From JAPPLB01 sp965218555 (GTDB taxonomy: Bacteria; Acidobacteriota; Terriglobia; Bryobacterales; UBA6623), in contig OZ244625.1 in the NCBI GenBank assembly GCA_965218555.1, positions 4,898,001 through 4,962,000 of the forward strand: DNA of 64,000 nt, read 5' to 3'. The notes under the pieces were generated by a model, which did no database searches, was not told the DNA's origin, and saw only the letters and a list, made by a program, of their open reading frames with translations. The position numbers were made by a program, and so were the translations under genes. How positions within the stretch are numbered: the first letter of the stretch is position 1; each line of letters opens with the position of its first letter. Shown here piece by piece: positions 45,268-55,239 of this stretch.

Positions 45268-45423
45268 TAACCTGTATTTCTCACCATCTGACGGGGGCAG
45301 CACACGATAAGACCGCCATGACTTCGTTGCGCTTGCTGGCCGTGCTCGATGTGTAAAGGCCGTGATTCGTGTCTCGTGATTCGCACGCACTTCGCCTCCC
45401 CACGTTGGGAGATATGCAGGCTA
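45268..45423. repeat. Hairpin repeat family, copy E (with internal replacement)
   Basis: Ends AACCTGTATTTCTCACCA and TTGGGAGATATGCAGGCT. After GTGCTCGATGT the interior is the same AAAGGCCGTGATTCGTG replacement as in copy B, joined to CGCACGCACTTCGCC at the same point. Confidence 0.85.
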
Positions 45424-45582
45424 GTTTTTCCTCCGCTCGTGTGCGGATCATTCAAGCGGGAAACATCCGGATCGGTGTCAACGCCGCTTGATCAGGAGGA
45501 TGTTTCAGGTCAGAACTCATTGGACCGCGTTTGCGCGGTCAATCTGCTCTTGTCTCTTCATTCGGGAAACCTCCCTGCAGAT

Positions 45583-45611
45583 AAAAAAGGGCCACCCGTA
45601 CGAGTGACCCT
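45583..45611 (-). terminator. Rho-independent terminator of the frameshifted TonB receptor gene
   Basis: On the minus strand AGGGTCACTC, loop GTAC, GGGTGGCCCT forms a 10-bp stem with G-T pairs, followed by TTTTTT. It lies 25 bases after the receptor's stop codon. Confidence 0.8.
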
Positions 45612-45635
45612 GGAGCAGCGGATGGACGAAGCCGG

Positions 45636-48600
45636 CTAGAAAATGTACTTGAGGGCGAGCTGAATGCGCCGCTCACCTTGAGAACCGCGAACCTGGCCGA
45701 AGGTTTGGCTCCTGACCGAGCGGCGGACTCCCTGGAAGGCCGGGGTGTTGGTGAGGCCGAACGCTTCCGCGCGAAGCTGGACTCGCTGTTTCTCGGTAAT
45801 CGGAAAGAACTTCTGAAGCGATACCGAGAGGTCGAACAGTCCGGGGCCTCGGAACGTGCCGTTGCCGGCTGTGCCGAACGTGCCCAACGCCGGAATGGCG
45901 TAGGCGGACGTGTCAAACCATTCGCCGCCCAGACCCACCGTCCGCGGGCCGTTGCTGCCGTCACCGATGCGATCCGCACGGGCGCCGCGAGAGCGGGTGC
46001 GGGAGTTATCGGAGGATCGAACGGTCATCGCGAAGCCGCTGCGCATGTAAACCATGCTGCCGAGTTGCCAGTCTCCGAAGACGCCTTTCATCAGGGCGTT
46101 CCAGTCGGCCCCTTCCGGCAGTTCGTAGACCAACGACAGCGTGGCATTGTGCCTGGCGTCGAAGAACGCCGGACCCCACTCGGCCTGACGGTCGTTGAGG
46201 TTCTGCCAGTAGGCAGAGGTCCGGCTACCTGTCCGACATCGCCAAAGAAGCCGAGCGAGTCGGTCATGGTCTTCGAGAAGGTGTACGAGAACTGATACGT
46301 CAATCCGGCGTTCAAACGGCGGCGGGCGTTAACCTGCAACCCATGGTAGATCATGTTGCCGTTCGACTCGGTTCCCGAAATCTGCGAGATGCCCGCGAGA
46401 GCCGGGTTGCCGCTCAGATACGGGCTGGGCTCCGTCGTGCCGTCAGCGAACAAAGTCCGCTGGAAGTAGGGCATCGGAACGATCAGGTGATGCCCTTTCT
46501 GACCGATATAACCGACGGAGAACACTGTCTGATGGGGCAACTGGTTCTCGATGATCAGGCTCCACTGCTGGCTGTTGGCAGGGCGCACCTTCGGGTCCCA
46601 GAGGCGAATGTTGGCGTTGGCGAAGGGATCGCTGGGGTTGCTCTGCGCAACGATAGATTCAGAGGTGCTGATCGCGGGTCGCGCGAACGCGCCGTCGTCA
46701 AAGCGCGCTTCGGTCTCCTGCTGGAACGGAGGATTGATCGGCAGCCTGAGGTTGGTGCCGCTGCCCTCCATGTAAGAGGAGATGGTGTAGGCGCCGCGAA
46801 CGACGATCTTGCGGCCAAGGGCGGCCGGAGTCCACGCGAAGCCGAAGCGGGGCTGGAAATCCTTCTCGAACGGATCGTAGAGTGCACGGCTGTTGCCGTT
46901 CTGACCGGCAATGAGAAGCTCGCCGGAGAACGGGGAGAAGTTCGCCTGGCGGTCGAAGACTTCGACCAAGGGGCTGTGATACTCCCAGCGCAAGCCGAGA
47001 TTGAGCGTCAAGCTGTCGGAGACACGCCAGTCATCCTGAACGTAGAAACCGAGGATGTGCTTGCGGTGACCCCAAAGGCTGGTGACGCCGCGCCCGACAC
47101 GCGAGGGAGCTCCGAGGAAGAAATCCGCCTCGGCCGACCCGGTTGCACCCGGATTCGCGCCAGTGAAACGTCCATCGAAGCGAATGAAACCGGTGCGGCC
47201 CGTGTTGCCGGTATAGAGCGTGTTCATGCGCTGCCGCAGCCACTGCCCGCCGAACTTCATCGTGTGGCGGCCCTGAATGAGTGTCATGTTGTCGGCGAGG
47301 TGAAAGGTGGTGTTGGCAAACAACGCCTGCGAGCCGATGTTCTTGTGTCCGATGTTGTTGGCTCGTCCGTTTCTGAACTCAATCTGCGGCAAGCCGGGGC
47401 CGCGGTCGTTGGCGCCAACGATGCCGAGCTGTTCGGCGAGATCGCCGAGACCGTTGTCGAGGCCGCCGTTGTCGATCGTGATGCGGTTGACGCCGTAGCG
47501 AGCCTCGTTGACGATGGACGAGCCGAACGTCTTCGTATGATTGAGAACCGCGGCTTGGAACGGCGACTCGCTGAAGCGACCGAAGCTCAGCGGAAACGTC
47601 GTCGTGCCGGGACGGCTCTGGCGTCCAATTGAATAGCGGAACGAGATGTCATCCGCAACACCGGGCTTGTAATCGATCTTGATGTCGCCCTGGTCGGTCG
47701 TCAGCGTGCTGCCGCGCCGGTCGTTCTGGTTGAACTCGAGCCCGCCGGTCAGCGGCTGCGGGTAGAGGCTCGGGTCGCTGAACAGATTGTCAGCAACCGG
47801 ATCGATGCGGCTCATCGGGATTTGGTTGTTGGAGAAGGGGTCGCGGTTGCCGCGGGCGTCCGTCGTCAGCGGATCAAAAAGCTGAATGCCAGCGACGGCG
47901 AGCAGCTCGGAGAAATCACCCTGGCGGAATCCGGCCGGGATGACGTTAAAGTTGTTGTCCGCTGCCGGGCGAACGCGGCGGATACCCTGATAGTTTCCGA
48001 AAAAGAACAATTTGTTCTTGAGGATCGGTCCCCCAAACGTGCCGCCGAAGGTATTGAGGCGGACCGGCGGGCGAGGGTTCCCCCGCCAGTTGCGGGCCCA
48101 GTTGTTGGCGTTGAGCCTGTCGTTCTGGAAGAACTCGAAGAGCGTGCCGTGGAAATCGTTGGCGCCCGACTTCATGACAACGTTCATGATGCCACCCTGG
48201 AAGTTTCCGAACTCGGCCGAAGCGTTGTTCGTGATCATGTTGACTTCCTGGATGGCGTCAACGTTCGGCTGATAGTCGGTGTAGTTGTCCGACACCTGGT
48301 TGTTGTCAATGCCGTCGAGCAGGAAGTTGTTGGCCTGCGCACGGTTGCCGTTCACATAGGGCCGCGCCTGGCCATAGCCGCTGCGCTGGCTGTCACGCAT
48401 GCCGGAAAGACTCGTTGTCGTCGTGCCCGGCACCATCAGCGTCAACTCGATGAAGTTGCGGCTGGCCAGCGGCGTTTCGGTCAGCGATGAGGTATCGAGC
48501 GTCTGGCCGACGATGGTCGTGTCGGTGTTGAGCAGCGGCGCCTCCCCAATAACCTCGACGGTCTCGGTCAACGCACCCAATTCCAGGGTGATGTCGATGC

Positions 48601-48925
48601 GGGCGCGCTGATTGACTTCAAGCAGGATCTGCGACTGCCTGTAGGTGCGAAAACCTTCCAATTGGACGGTCAGTCCGTACGTGCCGCCCGGGATGCGCGG
48701 AAAAATGTAGACGCCCTCCGCGTTGGTTTGTGTTGTGTACTCGCTACCACGGTTGGTTTCCTGAGCGGTCACGTCGGCGGCAACGATTGCCGCCCCGCTG
48801 GGATCGGTGACAACACCCGTCAAGCCGGCGCTTACTTCTTGAGCCGGAGACGGAGTTGCGATGGACAAACAAAGTACAGCAACAGACAGCAATGGCGCTG
48901 TCCGAAAGAATGTTCTCAGTGACAT
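45636..48925 (-). pseudogene. Oar-like TonB-dependent receptor with a single frameshift
   Basis: Two minus-strand frames make one receptor of about 1,090 residues. The first (from 48925) has a signal peptide (SVAVLCLSIATPSPAQ), the carboxypeptidase-regulatory domain (GVVTDPSGAAIVAADVTAQE), the plug (FLLDGIDNNQVSDNY, GIMNVVMKSGANDFHGT) and most of the barrel. Homology leaves that frame after LGFFGDVGQVAG and resumes in the other frame at TSAYWQNLNDRQAEWGPAFF, continuing to the barrel end QLALKYIF. One missing base at about 46219-46224 explains the shift. It may be a true recent mutation or a sequencing or assembly error; all other features of a working receptor are present. Confidence 0.85.
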
Positions 48926-48992
48926 GTAACACCCCTATTCCATTTCCCCAAACCCCCGAAGACCACGGCGAGTCAGGTTATGCTGCAAGAGC

Positions 48993-49172
48993 TAGCCTGC
49001 ATTTCTCCCCACCTGACGTCCGAAGCACGCGATACGACCGCCATGACTTCGTTGCGCTTGCTTGCCGTGCTCGATGTACTCTCAAGTACACCTGCGCGCG
49101 CCAAGCTGCTCGCGCCTAGTCCTGACGGCCCTCTCACGTACTTCACCTCGCCACGTGGTAAGAAATGCAGGC
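48993..49172. repeat. Hairpin repeat family, copy F (full length)
   Basis: Ends GCCTGCATTTCTCCCCAC and CGTGGTAAGAAATGCAGGC, with the original interior (GCGATACGACCGCCATGACT onward; TGTACTCTCAAGTACA at the centre). It lies between the frameshifted receptor and the regulator gene. Confidence 0.85.
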
Positions 49173-49220
49173 TGGTCGCGTCCTCCGGTCCCGCCAGAGC
49201 CGAGCAAGGCCAGCATGATC

Positions 49221-49314
49221 GGAAGAAGCCGCCACTTACATCTCGTATCCTTAGACTGTCACCGATTTTCAGTGGGGTGAAGTTTATTACGGTTATGTTA
49301 CGGTTATGCTCCGT
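49221..49314. repeat. 94-bp direct repeat, copy 1 (upstream of regulator gene)
   Basis: Starts GGAAGAAGCCGCCAC and includes CATCTCGTATCCTTAG, ATTTTCAGTGGGGTGAAGT and the doublet GTTATGTTACGGTTATG, ending GCTCCGT. It matches 50855-50948 at the same length. It lies about 125 bases before the regulator's start and may be a promoter or operator region. Confidence 0.75.
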
Positions 49315-49439
49315 CCCTGCCATGTAAGATCCATGAAATCAATAACTTGTGGCTAAGTATTCTCGCTTTCGTGAAGGACGTTACACAATGTTACACAGAG
49401 TGCTGATGGCCGAAAACAGCCTGTGATAGACTCAAGCTG

Positions 49440-50708
49440 GTGGAGAGTCTGGAAGAGCTTCACAAAGTCGCGTCGAGCGGCACGTTTCAGGGTTCAGACA
49501 CCCTGAAGAACGTTCTGCTCTACGTCGGACGGCGATCGGTGCAATCGCCCACGGCGGCTATCAAGGAATACGAAATCGCCACCCAAGTCCTGGGGCGGAG
49601 AAAGGATTTTGACTCCCAGGCCGATTCAATCGTGCGGGTAACGATGAATCGCCTGCGACAGAGACTGGCGGAATACTATCGGACAGAGGGGTCCGAGGAC
49701 GAATGCATCATCGACATTCCGAAAGGGCACTACCGAGTTTTTTTCCACGACCCTAAAGTGACGGCATCGGGCCGGCCGGTTAAGGACGGTGCTTCCGCGG
49801 ACGGAATGGCACGGATGGGGAACTCGACGCTCAGCATGAGATACTTCCCGGACGCGGCGGTAGCGGCCCTGGTAGTCATCCTGATTGGCGGATGGATCGG
49901 GTACGGGATTCAGCCCCCTGCGGACCGCGCCGCAGAGGCGAAGTCGGAGAACATCGTGAGCTCCTTCTGGAGCGCCTTCGCAAGAGGGACGGAGCGGCCG
50001 ACGGTCGTTTACAGCAACGCTCCCTTTGTCGGGAATGCCGGGACGACGGGCCTTTTCTACTTCGATGCATCCGTGCACCGGCGCAGTGAGCTTGTCTACA
50101 CCTATACGGGCGTCGGGGAAGTCATGGCGGTCCAGGCGCTCGGCGAAGTCTGCTGGCGTATGGGCCGCCGGATCGATGTCAAACGGGGCGGCCTGCTGGG
50201 GTGGGACGACGCGAAGAACGCAAACATTATTTTCATCGGAGGTCCGGTGGAGAACCTGCCTGTTAGCGAATTGCGGGAATTGCGTGAAGAAGGAGAGTTT
50301 TTCTTCCGCCCTCTGGAACCATTCGTGGGCAGCTACGGCGCGGTGATCGTCAACCGGCAGCCTCGCTCGGGGGAGCCTGCTGTCTTTGACGGGTCGCGGA
50401 CCGACCCGGGACGGCGAGACTACGCGCTGATCCGCTTGTTGCCGGGCTTCGCGCCCGATCGGCGCATCCTGCTTTTGGGCGGGGTGACGACGCAGGGCAC
50501 GCAGGCGGCGGTGGAGTTTCTCTGCCAGACAAACAAACTCCAGACGCTCGTCACGGAGGCCGACGTGCTTTCTGACGGGAACATTCTACCCTTTGAATGC
50601 GTCCTGGAAGTCGACCTCAAGAGCGGTGTGCCGATCGAGAGCCGGGTCGTGGCTACCCGCAGCGGGGTTGGGAAAGAGATGGCGGTAGTAGAAAACGCCA
50701 ATGAGTAG
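49440..50708 (+). CDS. Winged-helix-like regulator with a membrane segment and extracytoplasmic domain
   Basis: A 422-residue protein with a GTG start. Residues 1-105 form the conserved N-terminal domain seen in many acidobacterial regulators: SDTLKNVLLYVGRRSV, IKEYEIATQVLGRRKDFDSQADSIVRVTMNRLRQRLAEYY and DIPKGHYRVFF, reminiscent of the winged-helix part of adenylate-cyclase-like regulators. One membrane helix follows (AAVAALVVILIGGWIGYGI, about residues 139-158). The rest (about 170-422) would be outside the cytoplasm and has no family I recognise. ToxR-like signalling across the membrane is a reasonable inference. Its last 103 codons and 3' flank are duplicated at 57965-58373. Confidence 0.75.
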   Translation: MESLEELHKVASSGTFQGSDTLKNVLLYVGRRSVQSPTAAIKEYEIATQVLGRRKDFDSQADSIVRVTMNRLRQRLAEYYRTEGSEDECIIDIPKGHYRVFFHDPKVTASGRPVKDGASADGMARMGNSTLSMRYFPDAAVAALVVILIGGWIGYGIQPPADRAAEAKSENIVSSFWSAFARGTERPTVVYSNAPFVGNAGTTGLFYFDASVHRRSELVYTYTGVGEVMAVQALGEVCWRMGRRIDVKRGGLLGWDDAKNANIIFIGGPVENLPVSELRELREEGEFFFRPLEPFVGSYGAVIVNRQPRSGEPAVFDGSRTDPGRRDYALIRLLPGFAPDRRILLLGGVTTQGTQAAVEFLCQTNKLQTLVTEADVLSDGNILPFECVLEVDLKSGVPIESRVVATRSGVGKEMAVVENANE

Positions 50709-50854
50709 AAGAAGGCCTCGGGAGCGGCAGACTCTCCGCCGAAGCCTACGCTACCACGGACGAGCCCGTACCGAGCATTTCCTCTACTCAATCGGGCCTT
50801 CGTACTCATGGCTCTTTTCCCCGTGTTGAGAGGGTAAGAGGGCCGAACAAGACC

Positions 50855-50948
50855 AGAAGAAGTCGCCACGCACATCTCGTATCCTTAGCCTGTCACTGAT
50901 TTTCAGTGGGGTGAAGTCTATCACAGTTATGTTACGGTTATGCTCCGT
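50855..50948. repeat. 94-bp direct repeat, copy 2 (downstream of regulator gene)
   Basis: Begins AGAAGAAGTCGCCAC and ends GCTCCGT, matching 49221-49314 without a length change. What follows is the remnant of a copper amine oxidase, so this copy may be the former upstream region of a deleted gene. Confidence 0.75.
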
Positions 50949-50989
50949 ACTTACCTGATAAGACGGTACTTATGTACTTGACACTGCGG

Positions 50990-51647
50990 CGTGAAGTACA
51001 TAAGCACCCAACTGATCGGCGCGCAGCCCAGCTGGCACGGCGAAGAGTTCGACGCGCTGGTCGAAGAGGTGCCCGATCATCCCGATTTCATCGCCGGTCT
51101 CGAGGCGCGTGGCATCACCGATTCGACCTTCCTCGACTGCGGCACGGGGCCGCCCGGCTACTTCGGAACCGAGGAGGAACGCGGACGCCGTATCGGCAAT
51201 GTCAGTTGCTCGGAGTCCCGCGGGGTCCGCAACTCCTGGACACGCCGCGTCGAAGGCCTGAGCGGCCGTCGTCGATCTCGGCTCGGGAGAGGTGCTGCGG
51301 GTGGTCGACGATGGCCCCGTGCCTGTCACCGGGACCGTCGCCGACTTCGATCGCACGACGCTCGACGAGGCGCGAGACGTTCCCGGGCCGATCGACACGC
51401 GCCAGCCGCTCGGTCCCGGCTTCGAGCTGGACGGCTATCAGGTTCGCTGGCAGAATTGGCTCTTCCACCTGCGGCCCGACCAGCGGACCGGCGTCTCCTC
51501 GAAACGGACATCGTTCTCTGGCACACGGTCGGCATGAACCATCTGCCGCGTGCCGAGGACTGGCCGGTCATGCCGACCATGTGGTACGGCTTCGAACTAC
51601 GGCCGTTCGACTTCTCCGACTGCAACCCCACGCTCGACCTGCCATGA
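50990..51647 (+). pseudogene. Copper amine oxidase remnant lacking the catalytic core
   Basis: Three blocks of a copper-containing amine oxidase are present. Block 1 (frame from 50991): PSWHGEEFDALVEEVPDHPDFIAGLEARGITD to GYFGTEEERGRRI. Block 2 (shifted near 51265): VDLGSGEVLRVVDDGPVPV and LGPGFELDGYQVRWQNWLFHLRPDQRTGV, the end of the N3 domain. Block 3 (shifted again at about 51495): LLETDIVLWHTVGMNHLPRAEDWPVMPTMWYGFELRPFDF, the C-terminal tail. The whole catalytic domain with the topaquinone tyrosine is deleted, apart from this tail. It cannot be active. Confidence 0.85.
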
Positions 51648-51886
51648 GGCGTGTTGCAGCGGCACCGCCGGGCTGACGGGATGCTCGGCCAGCGGGTCAG
51701 CCGGTCCCGGCGGGGTGATACGCGCTCGCCCGGCGGCCGAAGATCGCCGTATAATGCCGGCCCTGGCGCACCACCTCCAGGCCCGCTTCCCACAAGGCCG
51801 AGACCATCGTGGCCCGGTGCGCCACAACCCCGGTCTCGATCTGCTGTCTCAGGTAGCCGGCAATCAACCTCCGGGGGTTTTTCTCC

Positions 51887-52210
51887 TTCTACAACAAGCG
51901 CGGCACGGCGGAGCAGTGGATCAAAGAAGGTAAGCAGGCCCCGCACTTGAGGCGGCTGTCGTGCCACCGTTTTCGGGCCAACGAAGTGCGCTTGCAGCTG
52001 GGTGTGCCGGCCGATGACCTCGGCAACCTGTGGCGGCGACTCGGTCTGCCGCAGCGAATCAAGAGTTGGCCACCGACGAGCTTGCAGCAGCGCTTGATGA
52101 AGACCGCCGGTCGGCTGCTCAAGCACGCACGATATTACTGGCTCTTGTTAGCCGAAGGACATCTGAACCGGCGGCTCTTCGGCGGAATGCCGGGACGGAT
52201 CCGGGCGTAG
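51887..52210 (+). pseudogene. IS1380-family transposase, 3' fragment
   Basis: About 107 codons of a transposase C-terminus: FYNKRGTAEQWIKEGKQAPHLRRLSCHRFRANEVRLQL, NLWRRLGLPQRI, LLKHARYYWLLLAEGHLNRRLF and a stop at 52210. This is the conserved end of IS1380-type DDE transposases. The N-terminal three quarters is missing. The 240 bases between it and the amine oxidase remnant could not be assigned; a minus-strand frame there (ATMVSALWEAGLEVVRQGRH) looks protein-like but is unidentified. Confidence 0.8.
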
Positions 52211-52574
52211 CCGGTGCCGGGCGGATGGTTGTGCTTCGCCAGGTGAGGGTGTAGACTGGTACCGTCAGAGGAGCCAAATCGGAAATCCTCAAAAATACGA
52301 CCGCGACAACGTCACCGCCATGGCGAGGAACGGATCCCGGTAGTTGGCGCGCGGGCGGAGCGGATCTCCGGAACACTGTTCCAAGACTCGAGTCTTGACT
52401 TCATCCGGCTTGCGCAGGTGTCTTCAAAGAGAATTTGGATCGCTTCTTGACAAACGACGCTGACGCTGCGGACAGATTCCCAACACAGCCTTTGGAGTTC
52501 GCCAGACATGCGAATTCCGACCTCAGTCTCTGCATTCCATCGGTCGGACAGCCGCATGGTGCGGGATTTCGAGT
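52211..52574. other. Intergenic stretch, nothing identified
   Basis: About 360 bases between the IS1380 fragment and the TPR gene. No ORF with family resemblance, no clear IS end, and no promoter motif that I can defend. Confidence 0.45.
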
Positions 52575-53699
52575 GTGACCATCAGCTCAACGCGGCAACT
52601 CTCGCTCGCCGTAGGACTCGCCCACGTCTTACTTCTGATCTGTGCTCCGCGGTTGCACGCAGAAGAAGCCACCCGCACAAGAAGTCACCGTGTTCGAGAA
52701 GCGCTCTCTCTCGGTGGAAAGCATCTCAGACACAACCAGGTTCAAGAGGCGATTGGCCAGTTCAAGAAAGCTGTCTCTCTAGACCCCCAATCGGCCGAAG
52801 CGCACATGCTCTTGGGCTATGCCTACCGTGTTCAAGGACGATACGAGTTGCTCGGTGAAGCAAAAGCCGAACTACGGCAAGCTCTCGCCCTTGATCCGAC
52901 GCTCGTGTGGGCACGATTCTACCTGGCCAAAATCTACGTCGACTTCGGGCGGCTACAGGATGCGGACGCTCAGCTAGGCACCATTGTCAAATCGAATCCC
53001 GAGATACCTCGGGTCCTTGCATTGCTCGGAGAAGTGAAGCGTCAATTGAGCGATCCCACCCTGTCCATCCAGAAAAACCAGAAGGCGCTGGAACTAAGCC
53101 CGACCCTCACGACCGCACATTACTATCCAGGGCTGGCGTATCTCGACCTACAACAGGTGGCCGAAGCGCTGCAAGAACTGAGAGTCGCTGCGAACTCAGA
53201 GGGTGCGAATGCTGATGTTCACTTGGCTCTGGGATCCCTCTACTTAGAGCAGAACATCCTTGATCAGGCAATTCAATCATTCCATAAAGCGGTCAATCTG
53301 GACCCCCTGCGCCCCGAAGGACATCTTGGGCTAGCACGGGCTTACCGTCGAAATGGGTGGTTGCATCGTGCGCAAGCAGAGTTGCGGCTGGCGCTGTACC
53401 AGGTTCAGAGCCTGTGAAACTCTCCCTACTTTCAAAAAGTGCGTTCGGAGATTTTCTTCGAAAGTGGTCTCACGCATGAGGAGAACAAAAATATTTCAAT
53501 GGCGATCGAAGCTTACCGAGAAGCCCTGAGTTTCAAGCCCCAGAACGGTGACGCTCATCGTCGCTTGGCAGGGGCTTTCTTGCGTCAGGGAGAATACGGT
53601 CACGCCCTGGAGCACGCGCTGAAAGCGAACGGCTTGGGGTCGCCAGTCGATCCATTGCTCCTTGGAAAGATCCGTGCGAAGGCGGCGGCGATTCAGTGA
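52575..53699 (+). pseudogene. Exported TPR protein interrupted by an in-frame TGA
   Basis: The frame from a GTG at 52575 encodes a signal peptide (LSLAVGLAHVLLLICAPRLHA) and at least seven TPR units, for example NQVQEAIGQFKKAVSLDPQSAEAHMLLGYAY and QNILDQAIQSFHKAVNLDPL. At 53415-53417 a TGA interrupts it. The same frame continues at once with NSPYFQKVRSEIFFESGLTHEEN, then another TPR (AIEAYREALSFKPQNGDAHRRL), and stops at 53699. A CGA to TGA change would explain it. Without readthrough the product is 280 residues, which may still fold. It precedes the DMF-ase-like gene by 31 bases and may share an operon with it. Confidence 0.75.
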
Positions 53700-53730
53700 A
53701 CCTGTGTCAACGTCAAAGGGTGGCTTAAGG

Positions 53731-55239
53731 ATGAAGGGACAGATGAAGCGTCGCGGCATGCTGAAATCCATGGCGGGACTGACGGCGTTGCCTCTGCTTC
53801 CCAGCGGAACCGTACCTGCGCGTGCCTTCCCGAGCGATAATCGTACCCTCGAAGAAAACAGGAAAGCCGGGACCGTCGAATGGCAGCTGCAATATCACCG
53901 ATTCGATGACCCAAGAACGCTGGCTTCGTACCCGCTGAATCGCCGTATACGCTCCTCTGCGATCGAAGGCTACGTCCCAAGGACTAGCGCTTTACCGGGA
54001 CAAGACGTCGACTTCATGGTGAGTCTGGACCCGCCCGGTAGCTTTGTGATCGATATCTACCGGATGGGCTACTACGGCGGCGCCGGCGGACGACACATGG
54101 CGAAGCTGGGGCCGTTCAAGTGCGGCACTCAGCCGGTGCCGTTGATGACGATTGAGCGCCTGCGCGAATGCCAGTGGGAGAAATGTACGAGACTGAGCAT
54201 TCCTAAAGACTGGCCGAGCGGAGTTTATCTTGGCAAACTCACCCGCGATGAGCCGGGAGGCTTTCAGAGCTACGTTATCTTTGTGGTGAAAGAGCATCGC
54301 AAGTCCGATCTGCTATGCCAAGTGAGCGATCTCACGTGGCAGGCCTACAACAAGTGGCCAGGCAACGACTCTCTTTACGACGACGGCACGCCCAACGTTT
54401 GGTACACCGGTTCGAACGTGAGAGTCAGTTTCGACCGACCCTACGCCAAGTACTGTCAAGTCCTCGATGCTCCATTGTCAGCTGGATCAGGGGAGTTCTT
54501 GCTTTGGGAGCACCCCTTAGTCTATTGGCTCGAGCAGCAGGGTTACGATGTGACGTACTGTTCGAACCTCGACCTGCACTTAGATCCACAGATCTTGGGA
54601 CTCAGCAAAGTGTTTCTTTCCGTGGGTCACGACGAGTATTGGTCCCGCGAGATGTTTGACGCCGCTGTGAAGGCTCGCGATGACGGATTGAGCTTTGCCT
54701 TCTTTTCAGGAAATTCTGTCTATCACGAAATCGTTCTTTTTGACAGTGCAGTGACCGGTGCACCTTGTCGCAGCTTTGCACGTGTCAAATTGTTCGAGGA
54801 TGAAAAAACTCTGATGGGTTCCACCTCTTACGGGTCGGGGTACGGCGATTGGATTGTGACACAACCCAAACACTGGATCTATGAAGGAACCGGTTTGAAT
54901 GCAGGCGACACGATTCCCGCCGTCATCGGCTGGGAATACCACGGCCCTCCACTGCCCGACCTCCCCGGTCTCGAAGTGGTGGCGTCAGGCCCGATCTACC
55001 CGCCGAGGAGCACGGACGCGGAGCCGCGTGAGCACAGGGCTGTCGTCTACCCGGGTCCCAAAGGCAATTGGGTCTTCAATGCGGGTACGATCTGGTGGCC
55101 GGAAGGACTGTCGCAGCCACCCGGTCACGTTCCCGCCCGAACCGGAAATATGGCCGGCACCTTCGGCGTGAATCCGCAACAGCAACGAATCACAGCAAAC
55201 CTGTTGGGGCGGATGATTAGCGAATCTCCCCGGGCCTGA
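53731..55239 (+). CDS. N,N-dimethylformamidase large-subunit-like protein
   Basis: 502 residues from the ATG at 53731, chosen because it gives an AAGG site and an export signal (MKRRGMLKSMAGLTALPLLP); the open frame goes back to 53662. The body resembles the DmfA2 beta-subunit-like domain: IRSSAIEGYVPRTSALPGQ, IDIYRMGYYGGAGGRHM, WQAYNKWPGNDSLY, VFLSVGHDEYWSREMFDAAVKARDDG, and NAGTIWWPEGL. The Tyr and Glu typical of the Fe site of DMFase cannot be assigned confidently. Many exported homologues have no known substrate. The stop overlaps the start of the next gene by one base. Confidence 0.82.
   Translation: MKGQMKRRGMLKSMAGLTALPLLPSGTVPARAFPSDNRTLEENRKAGTVEWQLQYHRFDDPRTLASYPLNRRIRSSAIEGYVPRTSALPGQDVDFMVSLDPPGSFVIDIYRMGYYGGAGGRHMAKLGPFKCGTQPVPLMTIERLRECQWEKCTRLSIPKDWPSGVYLGKLTRDEPGGFQSYVIFVVKEHRKSDLLCQVSDLTWQAYNKWPGNDSLYDDGTPNVWYTGSNVRVSFDRPYAKYCQVLDAPLSAGSGEFLLWEHPLVYWLEQQGYDVTYCSNLDLHLDPQILGLSKVFLSVGHDEYWSREMFDAAVKARDDGLSFAFFSGNSVYHEIVLFDSAVTGAPCRSFARVKLFEDEKTLMGSTSYGSGYGDWIVTQPKHWIYEGTGLNAGDTIPAVIGWEYHGPPLPDLPGLEVVASGPIYPPRSTDAEPREHRAVVYPGPKGNWVFNAGTIWWPEGLSQPPGHVPARTGNMAGTFGVNPQQQRITANLLGRMISESPRA

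Noticed and set aside
51650..51886. Minus-strand protein-like segment before the IS1380 fragment
   Set aside because: It has plausible residues (ATMVSALWEAGLEVVRQGRH) but no family could be named and no start is present, so it is not called.
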